A stretch of DNA of 64,000 nucleotides from Streptacidiphilus jiangxiensis (GTDB lineage Bacteria; Actinomycetota; Actinomycetes; Streptomycetales; Streptomycetaceae). The stretch is taken from the NCBI RefSeq assembly GCF_900109465.1, contig NZ_FOAZ01000001.1, positions 62,001 through 126,000 of the forward strand, written 5' to 3'. This document shows, in pieces, positions 17,818-25,549 of this stretch (positions are counted from its first letter, which is position 1; each line of letters opens with the position of its first letter). A model generated the notes under the pieces. That model was not told the origin of the DNA, searched no databases, and saw nothing but the letters and a program-made list of their open reading frames with translations. The position numbers and the translations under genes are program-made.

Positions 17818-17843
17818 GTAAATGCACGAAACAAAGCATTTAC
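17818..17843. promoter_or_regulatory. AT-rich inverted repeat, likely operator
   Basis: GTAAATGC (17818-17825) and GCATTTAC (17836-17843) form an exact 8-bp inverted repeat with a 10-nt A-rich spacer. It lies 32 bp upstream of the NCS1 permease start in the divergent gap shared with the ubiD-like gene. The low GC against its surroundings and the spacing of about 18 bp between arm starts suit a dimeric repressor site. The regulator is unknown. Confidence 0.55.
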
Positions 17844-17893
17844 GCCCGCCCCCGCAATCGGTGATCGCGGACCCGTGACGGATACTGAGCGCT

Positions 17894-19351
17894 ATGGCTT
17901 ACGACGATCTACGGTCCTTCCTCCGAGCGCTGGAGCGCGAGGGCGACCTCAAGCGGATCAAGGTGGAGGTGGACCCGTACCTGGAGGTCGGGGAGATCGT
18001 CGACCGCGTGCAGAAGGCGAAGGGCCCGGCGCTGCTCTTCGAGAACGTCAAGGGTTCCTCGATGCCGCTGGCGATGAACGTCTTCGGCACCGAGCGCAGG
18101 CTGGCGAAGTCGCTGGGACTGAAGTCCGCCGACGAGATCGGCGAGAGGATCGCCGGGCTGCTCAAGCCGGAGCTGCCGCACGGCTTCACCGGCGTGCGCG
18201 AGGCCTTCGGCAAGCTGGCCGGGATGACGCACGTGCCGCCGAAGAAGGTGAAGCCGGGCGAGGCCAAGGTCCAGGAGGTCGTGCTCACCGGTGACGACGT
18301 GGACCTGATGCAGCTGCCCGCGCTGTTCACCTGGCCGCAGGACGGCGGGTCCTTCTTCAACCTGGGCCTGACCCACACCAAGGACCCGGACACCGGTGTC
18401 CGCAACCTCGGGCTCTACCGGCTGCAGCGCCATGACAAGCGCACCATCGGGATGCACTGGCAGATCCACAAGGACAGCCGCAACCACGCCGCGGTGGCCG
18501 CCAAGCGTGGCGAGAAGCTGCCGGTGGCGATCGCCTTCGGCTGCCCGCCGGCCGTCACCTACGCGGCCACCGCGCCGCTGCCGGGCGACATCGACGAGTA
18601 CCTGTTCGCCGGATTCGTCGGCGGCGAGCGGGTGAGGATGGTCGACTGCAAGACCGTCCCGCTCCAGGTCCCGGCCGACGCCGAGGTCGTGCTCGAGGGG
18701 TGGTTGGACCCGGACGTGATGCTCCCCGAGGGCCCGTTCGGCGACCACACCGGCTTCTACACCCCGCAGGAGCCCTTCCCGGCGCTGACCATCGACTGCG
18801 TGACGATGCGCCGCCGTCCGATCCTGCAGTCCATCGTGGTCGGCCGCCCGCCGACGGAGGACGGTCCGCTGGGCAAGTTCACCGAGCGGTTCTTCCTGCC
18901 GCTGCTCAAGGTGATCGTGCCGGACATCGTCGACTACGACCTGCCCGAGGCCGGCGGCTTCCACAACTGCGTGATCGTCTCGATCGACAAGAAGTACCCC
19001 AAGCACGCGCAGAAGGTCATGCACGCGATCTGGGGCGCCCACATGATGTCGCTGACCAAGCTGATCATCGTGGTGGACTCCGACTGCGACGTCCACGACT
19101 ACCACGAGGTCGCCTGGCGGGCGCTCGGCAACGTGGACTACAGCCGGGACCTGTCGGTGGTGGAAGGGCCGGTCGACCACCTCGACCACGCCTCCTACCA
19201 GCAGTTCTGGGGCGGCAAGGCGGGGATCGACGCGACCCGCAAGCTGCCGGAGGAGGGCTACACCCGCGACGGCGGCTGGCCCGAGATGGTCCTCTCGGAC
19301 CCGGCCACGGCCTCGCTCGTGGACACGCGCTGGAAGGAGTACGGGCTCTGA
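17894..19351 (+). CDS. UbiD-family decarboxylase of menaquinone biosynthesis
   Basis: A 485-residue prenyl-FMN-dependent decarboxylase, expected to remove the 6-carboxylate from the naphthoate intermediate in the futalosine route. Typical blocks are MAYDDLRSFLRALEREGDL, QLPALFTWPQDGGSFFN, HWQIHKDSRNH (prFMN region), EGPFGDHTGFYTP with its catalytic acidic residue, and HAIWGAHMMSLTKLIIVVD. Full length. Start ATG 17894 is 5 nt after a TACTGAGCG promoter-like segment, so the leader is very short. It overlaps mqnP by one base, and the ubiX-like cofactor gene is nearby. Confidence 0.93.
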   Translation: MAYDDLRSFLRALEREGDLKRIKVEVDPYLEVGEIVDRVQKAKGPALLFENVKGSSMPLAMNVFGTERRLAKSLGLKSADEIGERIAGLLKPELPHGFTGVREAFGKLAGMTHVPPKKVKPGEAKVQEVVLTGDDVDLMQLPALFTWPQDGGSFFNLGLTHTKDPDTGVRNLGLYRLQRHDKRTIGMHWQIHKDSRNHAAVAAKRGEKLPVAIAFGCPPAVTYAATAPLPGDIDEYLFAGFVGGERVRMVDCKTVPLQVPADAEVVLEGWLDPDVMLPEGPFGDHTGFYTPQEPFPALTIDCVTMRRRPILQSIVVGRPPTEDGPLGKFTERFFLPLLKVIVPDIVDYDLPEAGGFHNCVIVSIDKKYPKHAQKVMHAIWGAHMMSLTKLIIVVDSDCDVHDYHEVAWRALGNVDYSRDLSVVEGPVDHLDHASYQQFWGGKAGIDATRKLPEEGYTRDGGWPEMVLSDPATASLVDTRWKEYGL

Positions 19352-20250
19352 TGACTACGGCTGTCGCCACGCCGGAGATCGGCAAGACGAAGGCGTTCCT
19401 GCGGCTGGTGATGATCGAGCACTCGGTCTTCGCGCTGCCCTTCGCCTACATCGCCGCGCTGACGGCGATGTTCCTGCAGGACGGGCACGTGCACTGGACC
19501 CAGCTGCTGCTGGTGACCCTGTGCATGGTGGGTCTGCGGACCTTCGCCATGGCCGCGAACCGCATCATCGACCGCGAGATCGACGCGCGGAACCCGCGGA
19601 CGGCCGGACGCGAGCTGGTCACGGGGGCGGTCTCGCTGCGCACCGCGTACACCGGCTCTGCGGTCGCGCTGGTCGTCTTCCTCGCCGCCGCGGCGCTGCT
19701 CAACCCGCTCTGCCTGGCGCTGGCGCCGATCGCGGTGATCCCGATGGTGGTCTACCCCTACGGCAAGCGGTTCACCGACTTCCCGCACGCGATCCTGGGC
19801 CTGGCCCAGGCCATGGGCCCGATCGGCGCGTGGATCGCGGTCACCGGCACCTGGTCCTGGGAGGCCTGCGTGCTGGGCCTGGCCGTCGGCGTCTGGATCG
19901 GCGGCTTCGACCTGATCTTCGGCTGCCAGGACGTGATGGCCGACCGTGCCGACGGCGTCCGCTCCGTCCCGGCCCGCTTCGGCGTCGCCAACGCGCTCTA
20001 CGGCGCGCGGGCCGCGCACGTCGTCACGATGCTGCTGCTCGGCTGGTACGCGTGGCTGACCGGGGCCGGGTGGGCGTTCTGGATGGGCCTCGTGGTGGTG
20101 GCCGTGGCGTTCGTCTACGAGCACTCCATCGTCCGTCCGGGTGACCTGAGCCGGCTCAACCGGGCCTTCTTCCAGGTGAACGGTTTCGTCGGGATCTCGC
20201 TGTTCTGCTTCGCCCTGCTCGACCTGGTGCTGCGCGGGCTCACTCCCTGA
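19351..20250 (+). CDS. mqnP: UbiA-type menaquinone biosynthesis prenyltransferase
   Basis: A 299-residue integral membrane prenyltransferase that attaches the polyprenyl chain to the naphthoate head group. The two Asp-rich motifs are NRIIDREIDARNPRT and DVMADRADGVRS, and about eight or nine hydrophobic helices surround them. IEHSVFALPFAYIAAL at the start and KRFTDFPHAILGLAQAMGPIGAW are characteristic of MqnP. ATG 19351 overlaps the ubiD-like stop as TGATG, indicating coupled translation. Confidence 0.92.
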   Translation: MTTAVATPEIGKTKAFLRLVMIEHSVFALPFAYIAALTAMFLQDGHVHWTQLLLVTLCMVGLRTFAMAANRIIDREIDARNPRTAGRELVTGAVSLRTAYTGSAVALVVFLAAAALLNPLCLALAPIAVIPMVVYPYGKRFTDFPHAILGLAQAMGPIGAWIAVTGTWSWEACVLGLAVGVWIGGFDLIFGCQDVMADRADGVRSVPARFGVANALYGARAAHVVTMLLLGWYAWLTGAGWAFWMGLVVVAVAFVYEHSIVRPGDLSRLNRAFFQVNGFVGISLFCFALLDLVLRGLTP

Positions 20251-20263
20251 CGGAATTTCAACG

Positions 20264-20312
20264 GCCCTCCCGTTGCTGACCGACCTCGTAGGTCGATCGT
20301 CAACGGGAGGGC
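20264..20312 (+). promoter_or_regulatory. Long hairpin covering the ribosome site of the next gene
   Basis: GCCCTCCCGTTG (20264-20275) and CAACGGGAGGGC (20301-20312) are exact 12-bp arms. The 25-nt loop contains a second inverted pair, CGACCT and AGGTCG. The right arm includes GGGAGG, the ribosome site for the ATG at 20319. It may act as a terminator after mqnP, a translation switch for the next gene, or both. No T-run follows. Confidence 0.6.
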
Positions 20313-20318
20313 TTCGTC

Positions 20319-20930
20319 ATGAGCGGGATCGACAGTGTCATCGGCACCACCGCCGTCATCGGCACCGGAAACATCGGGGGCACGTTGGGCCGTGCCTTCG
20401 CCAGGGCCGGTCACTCCGTCGTCTTCGGCTCCCGCGACCCGGGTGCCTCCGAGGCCGCGGGTGACACCGGGGCGAAGGTCGCCACCCCGCAGGAGGCCGT
20501 CGCGACCGCCGACACCGTGCTGCTGGCCATCCCGGCGGGTGACGTGGAGGCGTTCCTGCGCACCCACGCGGACGCCCTCGCGGGCAAGCTGTTGATCGAC
20601 GCGACCAACCGGTTCCCGCAGCCGGTCCTGCACAGCGCCGAACTGGTCGGTGCGCTGGTCCCGACGGCGCGCTACGCCCGCGCCTTCAACAGCCAGGCCT
20701 GGGAGACCTTCGCCGACCCGCTGTGGGACGGCGAGCCGGGGCACCTCTTCTACACCGTCTCCGACGCCGCGGACGCCCCCACCGTCGAGGCCCTGATCAC
20801 CGCCGTCGGCCTGGTCCCCGCCTTCGCCGGCCTCGGCCGACCGGACCTGCTGGACGCCGCGCTCCTCCTGCTCGCGCCGTCCTTCGGCACCCTCGGCCGC
20901 CGCACGGCCTTCCGGTTGGTGCACGACTGA
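20319..20930 (+). CDS. NADPH-dependent F420 reductase-like protein
   Basis: A 203-residue Rossmann protein. The N-terminal AVIGTGNIGGTLGRAFARAGHSV is a GxGxxG nucleotide-binding motif and FGSRDP follows the second strand as in NADPH:F420 oxidoreductases (Fno). TVLLAIPAGDVEAFL and LIDATNRFP complete the domain. The substrate may be F420 or another hydride acceptor. It sits between mqnP and the ubiX-like gene in the same direction but has its own upstream hairpin, so it may be separately controlled. Confidence 0.8.
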   Translation: MSGIDSVIGTTAVIGTGNIGGTLGRAFARAGHSVVFGSRDPGASEAAGDTGAKVATPQEAVATADTVLLAIPAGDVEAFLRTHADALAGKLLIDATNRFPQPVLHSAELVGALVPTARYARAFNSQAWETFADPLWDGEPGHLFYTVSDAADAPTVEALITAVGLVPAFAGLGRPDLLDAALLLLAPSFGTLGRRTAFRLVHD

Positions 20931-20957
20931 CCGGCCGATCCCGTTAGGGTCGATCAC

Positions 20958-21614
20958 GTGAAGCGTGAACCGTGGGTCGTGGGGGTGTCGGGGGCGTCGG
21001 GGACGCCGTACGCGGCGGCGGTGATACGCGGCCTGCTCGGGGCCGGCGAGGCCGTCGACGTGGTGGTCAGTCGCGCCGCACGGCTGACGCTGATCGACGA
21101 GACGGGCATCTCCTTCCGGGACGGGCACTGGCGCGAGGACCTGCGCGAGTGGCTGGAACACCCGCTGGACCGCGGCAAGCCCGACCCCTTCGAGCTGGAC
21201 GACGTGCGCTACTGGACGGCCGGGGACTTCGCCGCGGGCCCGTCCAGCGGCTCCTACTCGGCCAAGGGGATGATCGTGGTCCCGTGCAGCGCTGCGGCGG
21301 TCGCCGGGATCGCGATCGGGCTCAGCAAGGACCTGCTGCAACGTGCCGCGAGCGTCACCCTCAAGGAGCGCCGCCCGCTCGTGCTGTGCGTGCGCGAGTC
21401 GCCGCTCAGCGGGGTGACCCTGCGTCAACTCGCCGATCTGGACGGGCAGGGCGCGGCGGTCATCCCGGCCTCGCCGGGCTTCTACGCGGGCTCGGCGAGC
21501 GTGCAGCAGCTCGTCGACTTCGTGGCCGGACGCGTGCTCGACGCCGCGCGCGTCCAGCACGGTCTGTACGCCCGCTGGACGGGCGAACTGGGGAGCGGCT
21601 CCGCCTCGACGTGA
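20958..21614 (+). CDS. UbiX-like flavin prenyltransferase
   Basis: A 218-residue flavoprotein that makes prenylated FMN, the cofactor needed by the UbiD-type decarboxylase encoded 2 kb upstream. Canonical segments are VGVSGASGTPYAAAVIRGL, VVPCSAAAVAGIAIGLSKDLLQRAASVTLKERRPLVLCVRESPLS with its dimethylallyl phosphate contacts, and GFYAGSASVQQLVDFVAGRVLD. GTG 20958 gives the standard length. The start is 27 bp after the preceding stop. Confidence 0.93.
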   Translation: MKREPWVVGVSGASGTPYAAAVIRGLLGAGEAVDVVVSRAARLTLIDETGISFRDGHWREDLREWLEHPLDRGKPDPFELDDVRYWTAGDFAAGPSSGSYSAKGMIVVPCSAAAVAGIAIGLSKDLLQRAASVTLKERRPLVLCVRESPLSGVTLRQLADLDGQGAAVIPASPGFYAGSASVQQLVDFVAGRVLDAARVQHGLYARWTGELGSGSAST

Positions 21615-21732
21615 TGGAGGTCACCTCGTCGGAGTATCTTCTTTGCGAACCGGGGGCCGCGTCGGCTTGGAGTTTTGGATTCCGGATACTGTCGGCAGGT
21701 TCCCCAACGATTGGAAGGCCAGGTTCTCGATC

Positions 21733-22212
21733 ATGGATGCCGTGGACAGGCAGCTCATCCAGGCGCTGCGTGAGAACGGACGCGCCTCGTACGCCGAGCT
21801 GGGACGGCTCGTCGGCCTGTCCGGCCCCAGCGTGACCGACCGCATCAACCGGCTGGAGCAGGCCGGTGTCATCACCGGCTACCGCGCCACGGTGAACCCG
21901 GCCTCGCTGGGCCTCGGCGTCACCGCCCTGATCGGCCTGCAGCTGACCGACGCCGCCGACCACGACGACGTCGCCTCCCGGCTGCGCGACCTGCCCGACG
22001 TCGAGGACTGCTGGTTCATCGCGGGCGACGACTCGTACATGCTCAAGGTGCGCGTCCCCGACGTGGACGGCCTCGAATCCATCGTGAAGCGGCTCTCGGG
22101 CACCAAGGGCGTCGCCCGGACCCGCACCACGGTGGTCCTCTCCACCAAGTGGGAGAACCGGGCGGTCGAGCTGCCCGACACCGAGTTCACGGACGCGACG
22201 CGAAAGGCGTGA
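21733..22212 (+). CDS. Lrp/AsnC-family transcriptional regulator
   Basis: A 159-residue regulator. Residues 1-60 carry the winged helix (MDAVDRQLIQALRENGRASY, ELGRLVGLSGPSVTDRINRLE), followed by the RAM ligand-binding domain (DVEDCWFIAGDDSYMLKVRV, VARTRTTVVLS). It is probably an amino-acid-responsive DNA-binding protein. The frame is open to 21643, but ATG 21733 fits the family start. It lies 7 bp from the threonine dehydratase gene, which it may control. Confidence 0.9.
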   Translation: MDAVDRQLIQALRENGRASYAELGRLVGLSGPSVTDRINRLEQAGVITGYRATVNPASLGLGVTALIGLQLTDAADHDDVASRLRDLPDVEDCWFIAGDDSYMLKVRVPDVDGLESIVKRLSGTKGVARTRTTVVLSTKWENRAVELPDTEFTDATRKA

Positions 22213-22219
22213 TGCCCCC

Positions 22220-23191
22220 ATGGCCCTGGTGACACTGGACGAACTGCGCGAGGCGCAGGGACGGATCGCCGGGGTCGCGGTGCGCACCCCGCTACTGCCC
22301 TGCCCCTGGGCCGACCTCCCCGGAAGGTCGCTGCACCTGAAGCCGGAGAACCTCCAGCCCACCGGTGCGTTCAAGATCCGTGGCGCCTACAACCGCCTCG
22401 CCGCGCTGAGCGCGGAGGAGCGGGCGCGCGGCGTCGTCGCCCAGTCCAGCGGCAACCACGCCCAGGCGGTCGCCTACGCGGCGCGGCAGCTCGGCATCAA
22501 GGCCGTCATCGTCATGCCCGACACCTCGCCCGAGGTGAAGGTCGAGAACACCCGCTCCTTCGGCGCCGAGGTGATCCTCGTCGACATGACCCAACGGGAC
22601 GACCTCCCGCGGGAGCTGGTGGAGCGGCACGGCTACGTCTGGGTACCGCCGTACGACGACCCGTACATCATCGCGGGCCAGGGCACGGCCGGCCTGGAGA
22701 TCTCCGACGACGCGGCGACGCTGGACCTGGACCTGCAGACCGTCCTGGTCCCGGTCAGCGGCGGCGGTCTGATCAGCGGGGTCGCGGCGGCGCTCAAGCT
22801 GACCATGCCGGGCGTCCGCGTCATCGGCGTCGAGCCGGCGCTCGCGGGCGACGCGGCGGAGAGCTTCCGCGCCGGCGAGCGGCGCGCCTGGGCCCACGCG
22901 GACACCTACCGCACCATCGCCGACGGCCTGCGCACGACCTCGCTGGGCGAGCTCCCGTGGGAGCACGTGCAGGCGTACGTGGACGACATCATCACGGTCT
23001 CGGAGGAGGAGATCGCGCAGGCGGTCGCCGTCCTGGCCCGCAGGGGCCGCCTGGTGGCGGAGCCGTCCGGCGCGGTGGCCCCGGCGGCGTACCTCTTCCA
23101 CGGCGAGAAGCTGCCGGGCAGCCGCTTCGCCGCCGTCGTCAGCGGCGGCAACCTGGACCCGGCCCTGCTCGGCAGACTTTTGGCACTTTGA
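22220..23191 (+). CDS. Threonine/serine dehydratase (PLP, fold II)
   Basis: A 323-residue PLP enzyme converting threonine to 2-oxobutyrate or serine to pyruvate, with release of ammonia. The Schiff-base Lys is in [10 protein letters not shown], the Asn-loop is [14 protein letters not shown], and the phosphate loop is [16 protein letters not shown]. The end [11 protein letters not shown] is typical. There is no C-terminal ACT domain, so it is the short, catabolic-like form, and serine racemase activity is possible. It follows the AsnC regulator by 7 bp and probably forms an operon with it. Confidence 0.9.
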   Translation: MALVTLDELREAQGRIAGVAVRTPLLPCPWADLPGRSLHLKPENLQPTGAFKIRGAYNRLAALSAEERARGVVAQSSGNHAQAVAYAARQLGIKAVIVMPDTSPEVKVENTRSFGAEVILVDMTQRDDLPRELVERHGYVWVPPYDDPYIIAGQGTAGLEISDDAATLDLDLQTVLVPVSGGGLISGVAAALKLTMPGVRVIGVEPALAGDAAESFRAGERRAWAHADTYRTIADGLRTTSLGELPWEHVQAYVDDIITVSEEEIAQAVAVLARRGRLVAEPSGAVAPAAYLFHGEKLPGSRFAAVVSGGNLDPALLGRLLAL

Positions 23192-23197
23192 GGTAGC

Positions 23198-23324
23198 TGC
23201 ACTCACCTCAGGGGCGCGAGGAACTGCGCGACAAGCCACCCACGCAGACGGGGTCCGGCACGCGCGGGGCCATCCGCACGCCGGTGGTCTCTCGCGCAGT
23301 TTCTCGCGCCCCTGGGGGGTGCAA
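23198..23324. repeat. Inverted-repeat element, copy d
   Basis: GCACTCACCTCAGGGGCGCG followed by AGGAACTGCGCGACAAGCCACC is paired with GGTGG...CGCGCAGTTTCTCGCGCCCC and GGGTGCAAC. The central GGCCATCCGCAC is present; the left central arm is diverged. It lies between two tandem rightward genes, after threonine dehydratase and before mqnE. Confidence 0.8.
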
Positions 23325-23391
23325 CGTCCCCATCTGCCCAGGGCGTAGGCTCGTACGGATTTGTCAGGTCGCTGATGGAGGCGGGACTCGG

Positions 23392-24555
23392 ATGGACGCA
23401 GGGCTGAAGCGCGAGCTGGAGGCGAAGGTCTACGCCGGGGAGCGGCTCACCCGTGAGGACGGGATCGCGCTCTACGAGACCGACGACCTCGCGTGGCTCG
23501 GTGGGCTGGCCCACCACGTTCGGACGCAGAAGAACGGCGACGTCGTCCACTTCAACGTCAACCGCCACCTGAACATGACGAACGTCTGCACCGCCTCCTG
23601 CGCGTACTGCTCGTTCCAGCGCAAGCCGGGCGAGAAGGACGCGTACACGATGCGCATCGAGGAGGCGGTCAAGCTCGCCAAGGCGATGGAGACCGACCAG
23701 CTCACCGAGCTGCACATCGTCAACGGCCTGCACCCCACCCTCCCCTGGCGGTACTACCCGCGGTCGCTGCGCGCCCTCAAGGAGGCGCTGCCGACCGTCG
23801 GGCTCAAGGCCTTCACCGCCACCGAGATCCACCACTTCGAGAAGATCTCCGGCCTGTCGGCCGACGAGATCCTCGACGAGCTGATCGACGCCGGCCTGGA
23901 GTCGCTGACCGGCGGCGGCGCCGAGATCTTCGACTGGGAGGTGCGGCAGCACATCGTCGACCACGACACCCACTGGGAGGACTGGTCGCGGATCCACCGC
24001 CTGGCGCACTCCAAGGGCCTCAAGACGCCCGCGACGATGCTCTACGGCCACATCGAGGAGCCGCGCCACCGCGTGGACCACGTGCTGCGGCTGCGTGAGC
24101 TGCAGGACGAGACCGGGGGCTTCCAGGTCTTCATCCCGCTGCGCTACCAGCACGACTTCCACGACTCGCGCGATGGCAAGATCCGCAACACGCTGCAGGC
24201 GCGCACCACGATGGCGACCGGCGCGGACATGATCCGCACCTTCGCCGTCTCCCGGCTGCTGTTCGACAACGTCCCGCACGTCAAGGTCTTCTGGGTGATG
24301 CACGGCCTGGCCGGCGCCCAGCTGATGCTGAACCACGGTGCGGACGACATGGACGGCTCGGTCGTCGAGTACAAGATCACCCACGACGCGGACGGCTTCG
24401 GCACGCCGAACAAGCTGACCCGTGACGACCTGCTGGACCTGATCCGCGACGCGGGCTTCCGTCCGGTCGAGCGGAACACCCGCTACGAGATCATCAACGA
24501 GTACCCGGGGCCGGACGCCGACCGCCGCGAGGCGCCGCAGCCGATGCGCTTCTGA
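23392..24555 (+). CDS. mqnE: Aminofutalosine synthase, radical SAM
   Basis: A 387-residue radical SAM enzyme joining chorismate-derived 3-enolpyruvylbenzoate (the MqnA product) with SAM to make 6-amino-6-deoxyfutalosine. The cluster motif is CTASCAYCSF (Cys66, 70, 73). TMRIEEAVKLAKAME, LHIVNGLHPTLPWRYYP and FIPLRYQHDFHDSRDGKIRN are typical of MqnE rather than MqnC. The ATG has a GGAGGCGGG site upstream. The frame is open further left into repeat element d, which is non-coding. Confidence 0.95.
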   Translation: MDAGLKRELEAKVYAGERLTREDGIALYETDDLAWLGGLAHHVRTQKNGDVVHFNVNRHLNMTNVCTASCAYCSFQRKPGEKDAYTMRIEEAVKLAKAMETDQLTELHIVNGLHPTLPWRYYPRSLRALKEALPTVGLKAFTATEIHHFEKISGLSADEILDELIDAGLESLTGGGAEIFDWEVRQHIVDHDTHWEDWSRIHRLAHSKGLKTPATMLYGHIEEPRHRVDHVLRLRELQDETGGFQVFIPLRYQHDFHDSRDGKIRNTLQARTTMATGADMIRTFAVSRLLFDNVPHVKVFWVMHGLAGAQLMLNHGADDMDGSVVEYKITHDADGFGTPNKLTRDDLLDLIRDAGFRPVERNTRYEIINEYPGPDADRREAPQPMRF

Positions 24556-25079
24556 TGGCGCTGCGTTTCACGCTCGACCCGGAGCTCACCCCCGACGTCG
24601 TCGAGGGGATCGTCGGCGTCTGGACGGACGCCAGCAACGCCGGCGGCGCGATCGGATTCGTGCCGCCGGTGAGCCGGGAGGACGTCCGGCCGACCGCGCT
24701 CGCGGCCTTCGCCGGGCTGGGGGACGGCGCCGACCGGCTCCTCGTCGCGCACGACGTGGAGACCGGCCGCCTGGCCGGGGCACTCTTCGTCGTCGACAAC
24801 CGCTTCGGGCTCAAGGCCCACTGGCGGGGCCTGGCGCGGGTCATGCTGCACCCCGACTTCCAGGGCCGCGGCGACGGGGTCGCCCTGCTCGCGGAGGCGG
24901 AGCGGCTGGCCCGCGGCTGGGGCCTTACCGGGCTGCAGTTGGACTGCCGCGGCGGGATCGGGCTGGAGCACTTCTACGCCCGCTGCGGCTACAAGGAGGT
25001 CGGTCGGCTGCCGGGTGCGATCCGGGTGGCGCCCGGCGACGACCGGGACGACATCCTCATGTGGCTCGACCTGCGCTGA
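24555..25079 (+). CDS. GNAT-family acetyltransferase
   Basis: A 174-residue GCN5-related N-acetyltransferase. The acetyl-CoA loop is HPDFQGRGDGVALL (Q/RxxGxG/A variant) after LARVMLHP, followed by LARGWGLTGLQLDCRGGIGLEHFYARCGYKEVGRLPGA. The substrate is unknown. ATG 24555 overlaps the mqnE stop as TGATG, so the two are co-translated, yet no acetylation step is known in the futalosine pathway. It may be a passenger gene. Confidence 0.88.
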   Translation: MALRFTLDPELTPDVVEGIVGVWTDASNAGGAIGFVPPVSREDVRPTALAAFAGLGDGADRLLVAHDVETGRLAGALFVVDNRFGLKAHWRGLARVMLHPDFQGRGDGVALLAEAERLARGWGLTGLQLDCRGGIGLEHFYARCGYKEVGRLPGAIRVAPGDDRDDILMWLDLR

Positions 25080-25107
25080 CGCGGCCCCCGACGGGTCCGC
25101 CGAGGTG

Positions 25108-25116
25108 TTGTCCACA
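25108..25116 (+). promoter_or_regulatory. DnaA-box-like 9-mer
   Basis: TTGTCCACA matches the preferred Streptomyces DnaA box exactly. It lies in the 115-bp gap before the DUF4229 gene. A single box could be chance or could bind DnaA for regulation or titration; no cluster of boxes is present, so this is not an origin. Confidence 0.3.
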
Positions 25117-25194
25117 GCCCTGTGAAGATCGCCCCGGGGGGCATGCTTCACTTGTTGGGTATTGCCATCCCCGTAGGGAAAGAGAATCCGCGTC

Positions 25195-25530
25195 GTGAGC
25201 ACCAAGTCGCACGCCACCCTCCGCTACAGCGCGATGCGCGCCAGCATCTTCCTGGCCTGCTTCCTGATCGCTCTGGTGCTCGCCCACTTCAAGGTCATCC
25301 CGGTGACGGCCGGGGTCTCCGGGGTCTTCCTGCTGATGATCATCGCGGCCGCCGTCTCCGGGCTGGTGAGCTACGTCATGCTGAGCAAGCAGCGCGACGC
25401 GATGTCCGAGCAGATCACCGACGGGCTGGCCCGCCGCAAGGCGAACAAGCAGACCATGACCGGCCGCATCGCCGCCCAGAACGCCGCCGAGGACGCGCTG
25501 GACGACGCGGTCCGCGCCCAGCAGCAGTAA
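25195..25530 (+). CDS. DUF4229 small membrane protein
   Basis: A 111-residue protein with two hydrophobic helices (ASIFLACFLIALVLAHF and GVFLLMIIAAAVSGLVSYVML) and a long basic then acidic C-terminal tail (KQRDAMSEQITDGLARRKANK), matching the DUF4229 family of actinobacteria. The tail is probably cytoplasmic and partly coiled-coil. Function is unknown. GTG 25195 is the start, with GGGAAAGAGAA upstream. Confidence 0.82.
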   Translation: MSTKSHATLRYSAMRASIFLACFLIALVLAHFKVIPVTAGVSGVFLLMIIAAAVSGLVSYVMLSKQRDAMSEQITDGLARRKANKQTMTGRIAAQNAAEDALDDAVRAQQQ

Positions 25531-25549
25531 CCCCTCCGGGCCGTCGCGG

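Noticed and set aside
20264..20312. Simple intrinsic terminator only
   Set aside because: The right arm contains the ribosome site of the next gene and no T-run follows, so a regulatory reading was kept alongside termination.
25108..25116. Replication origin
   Set aside because: Only a single DnaA-like box; no box cluster and no dnaA/dnaN genes.
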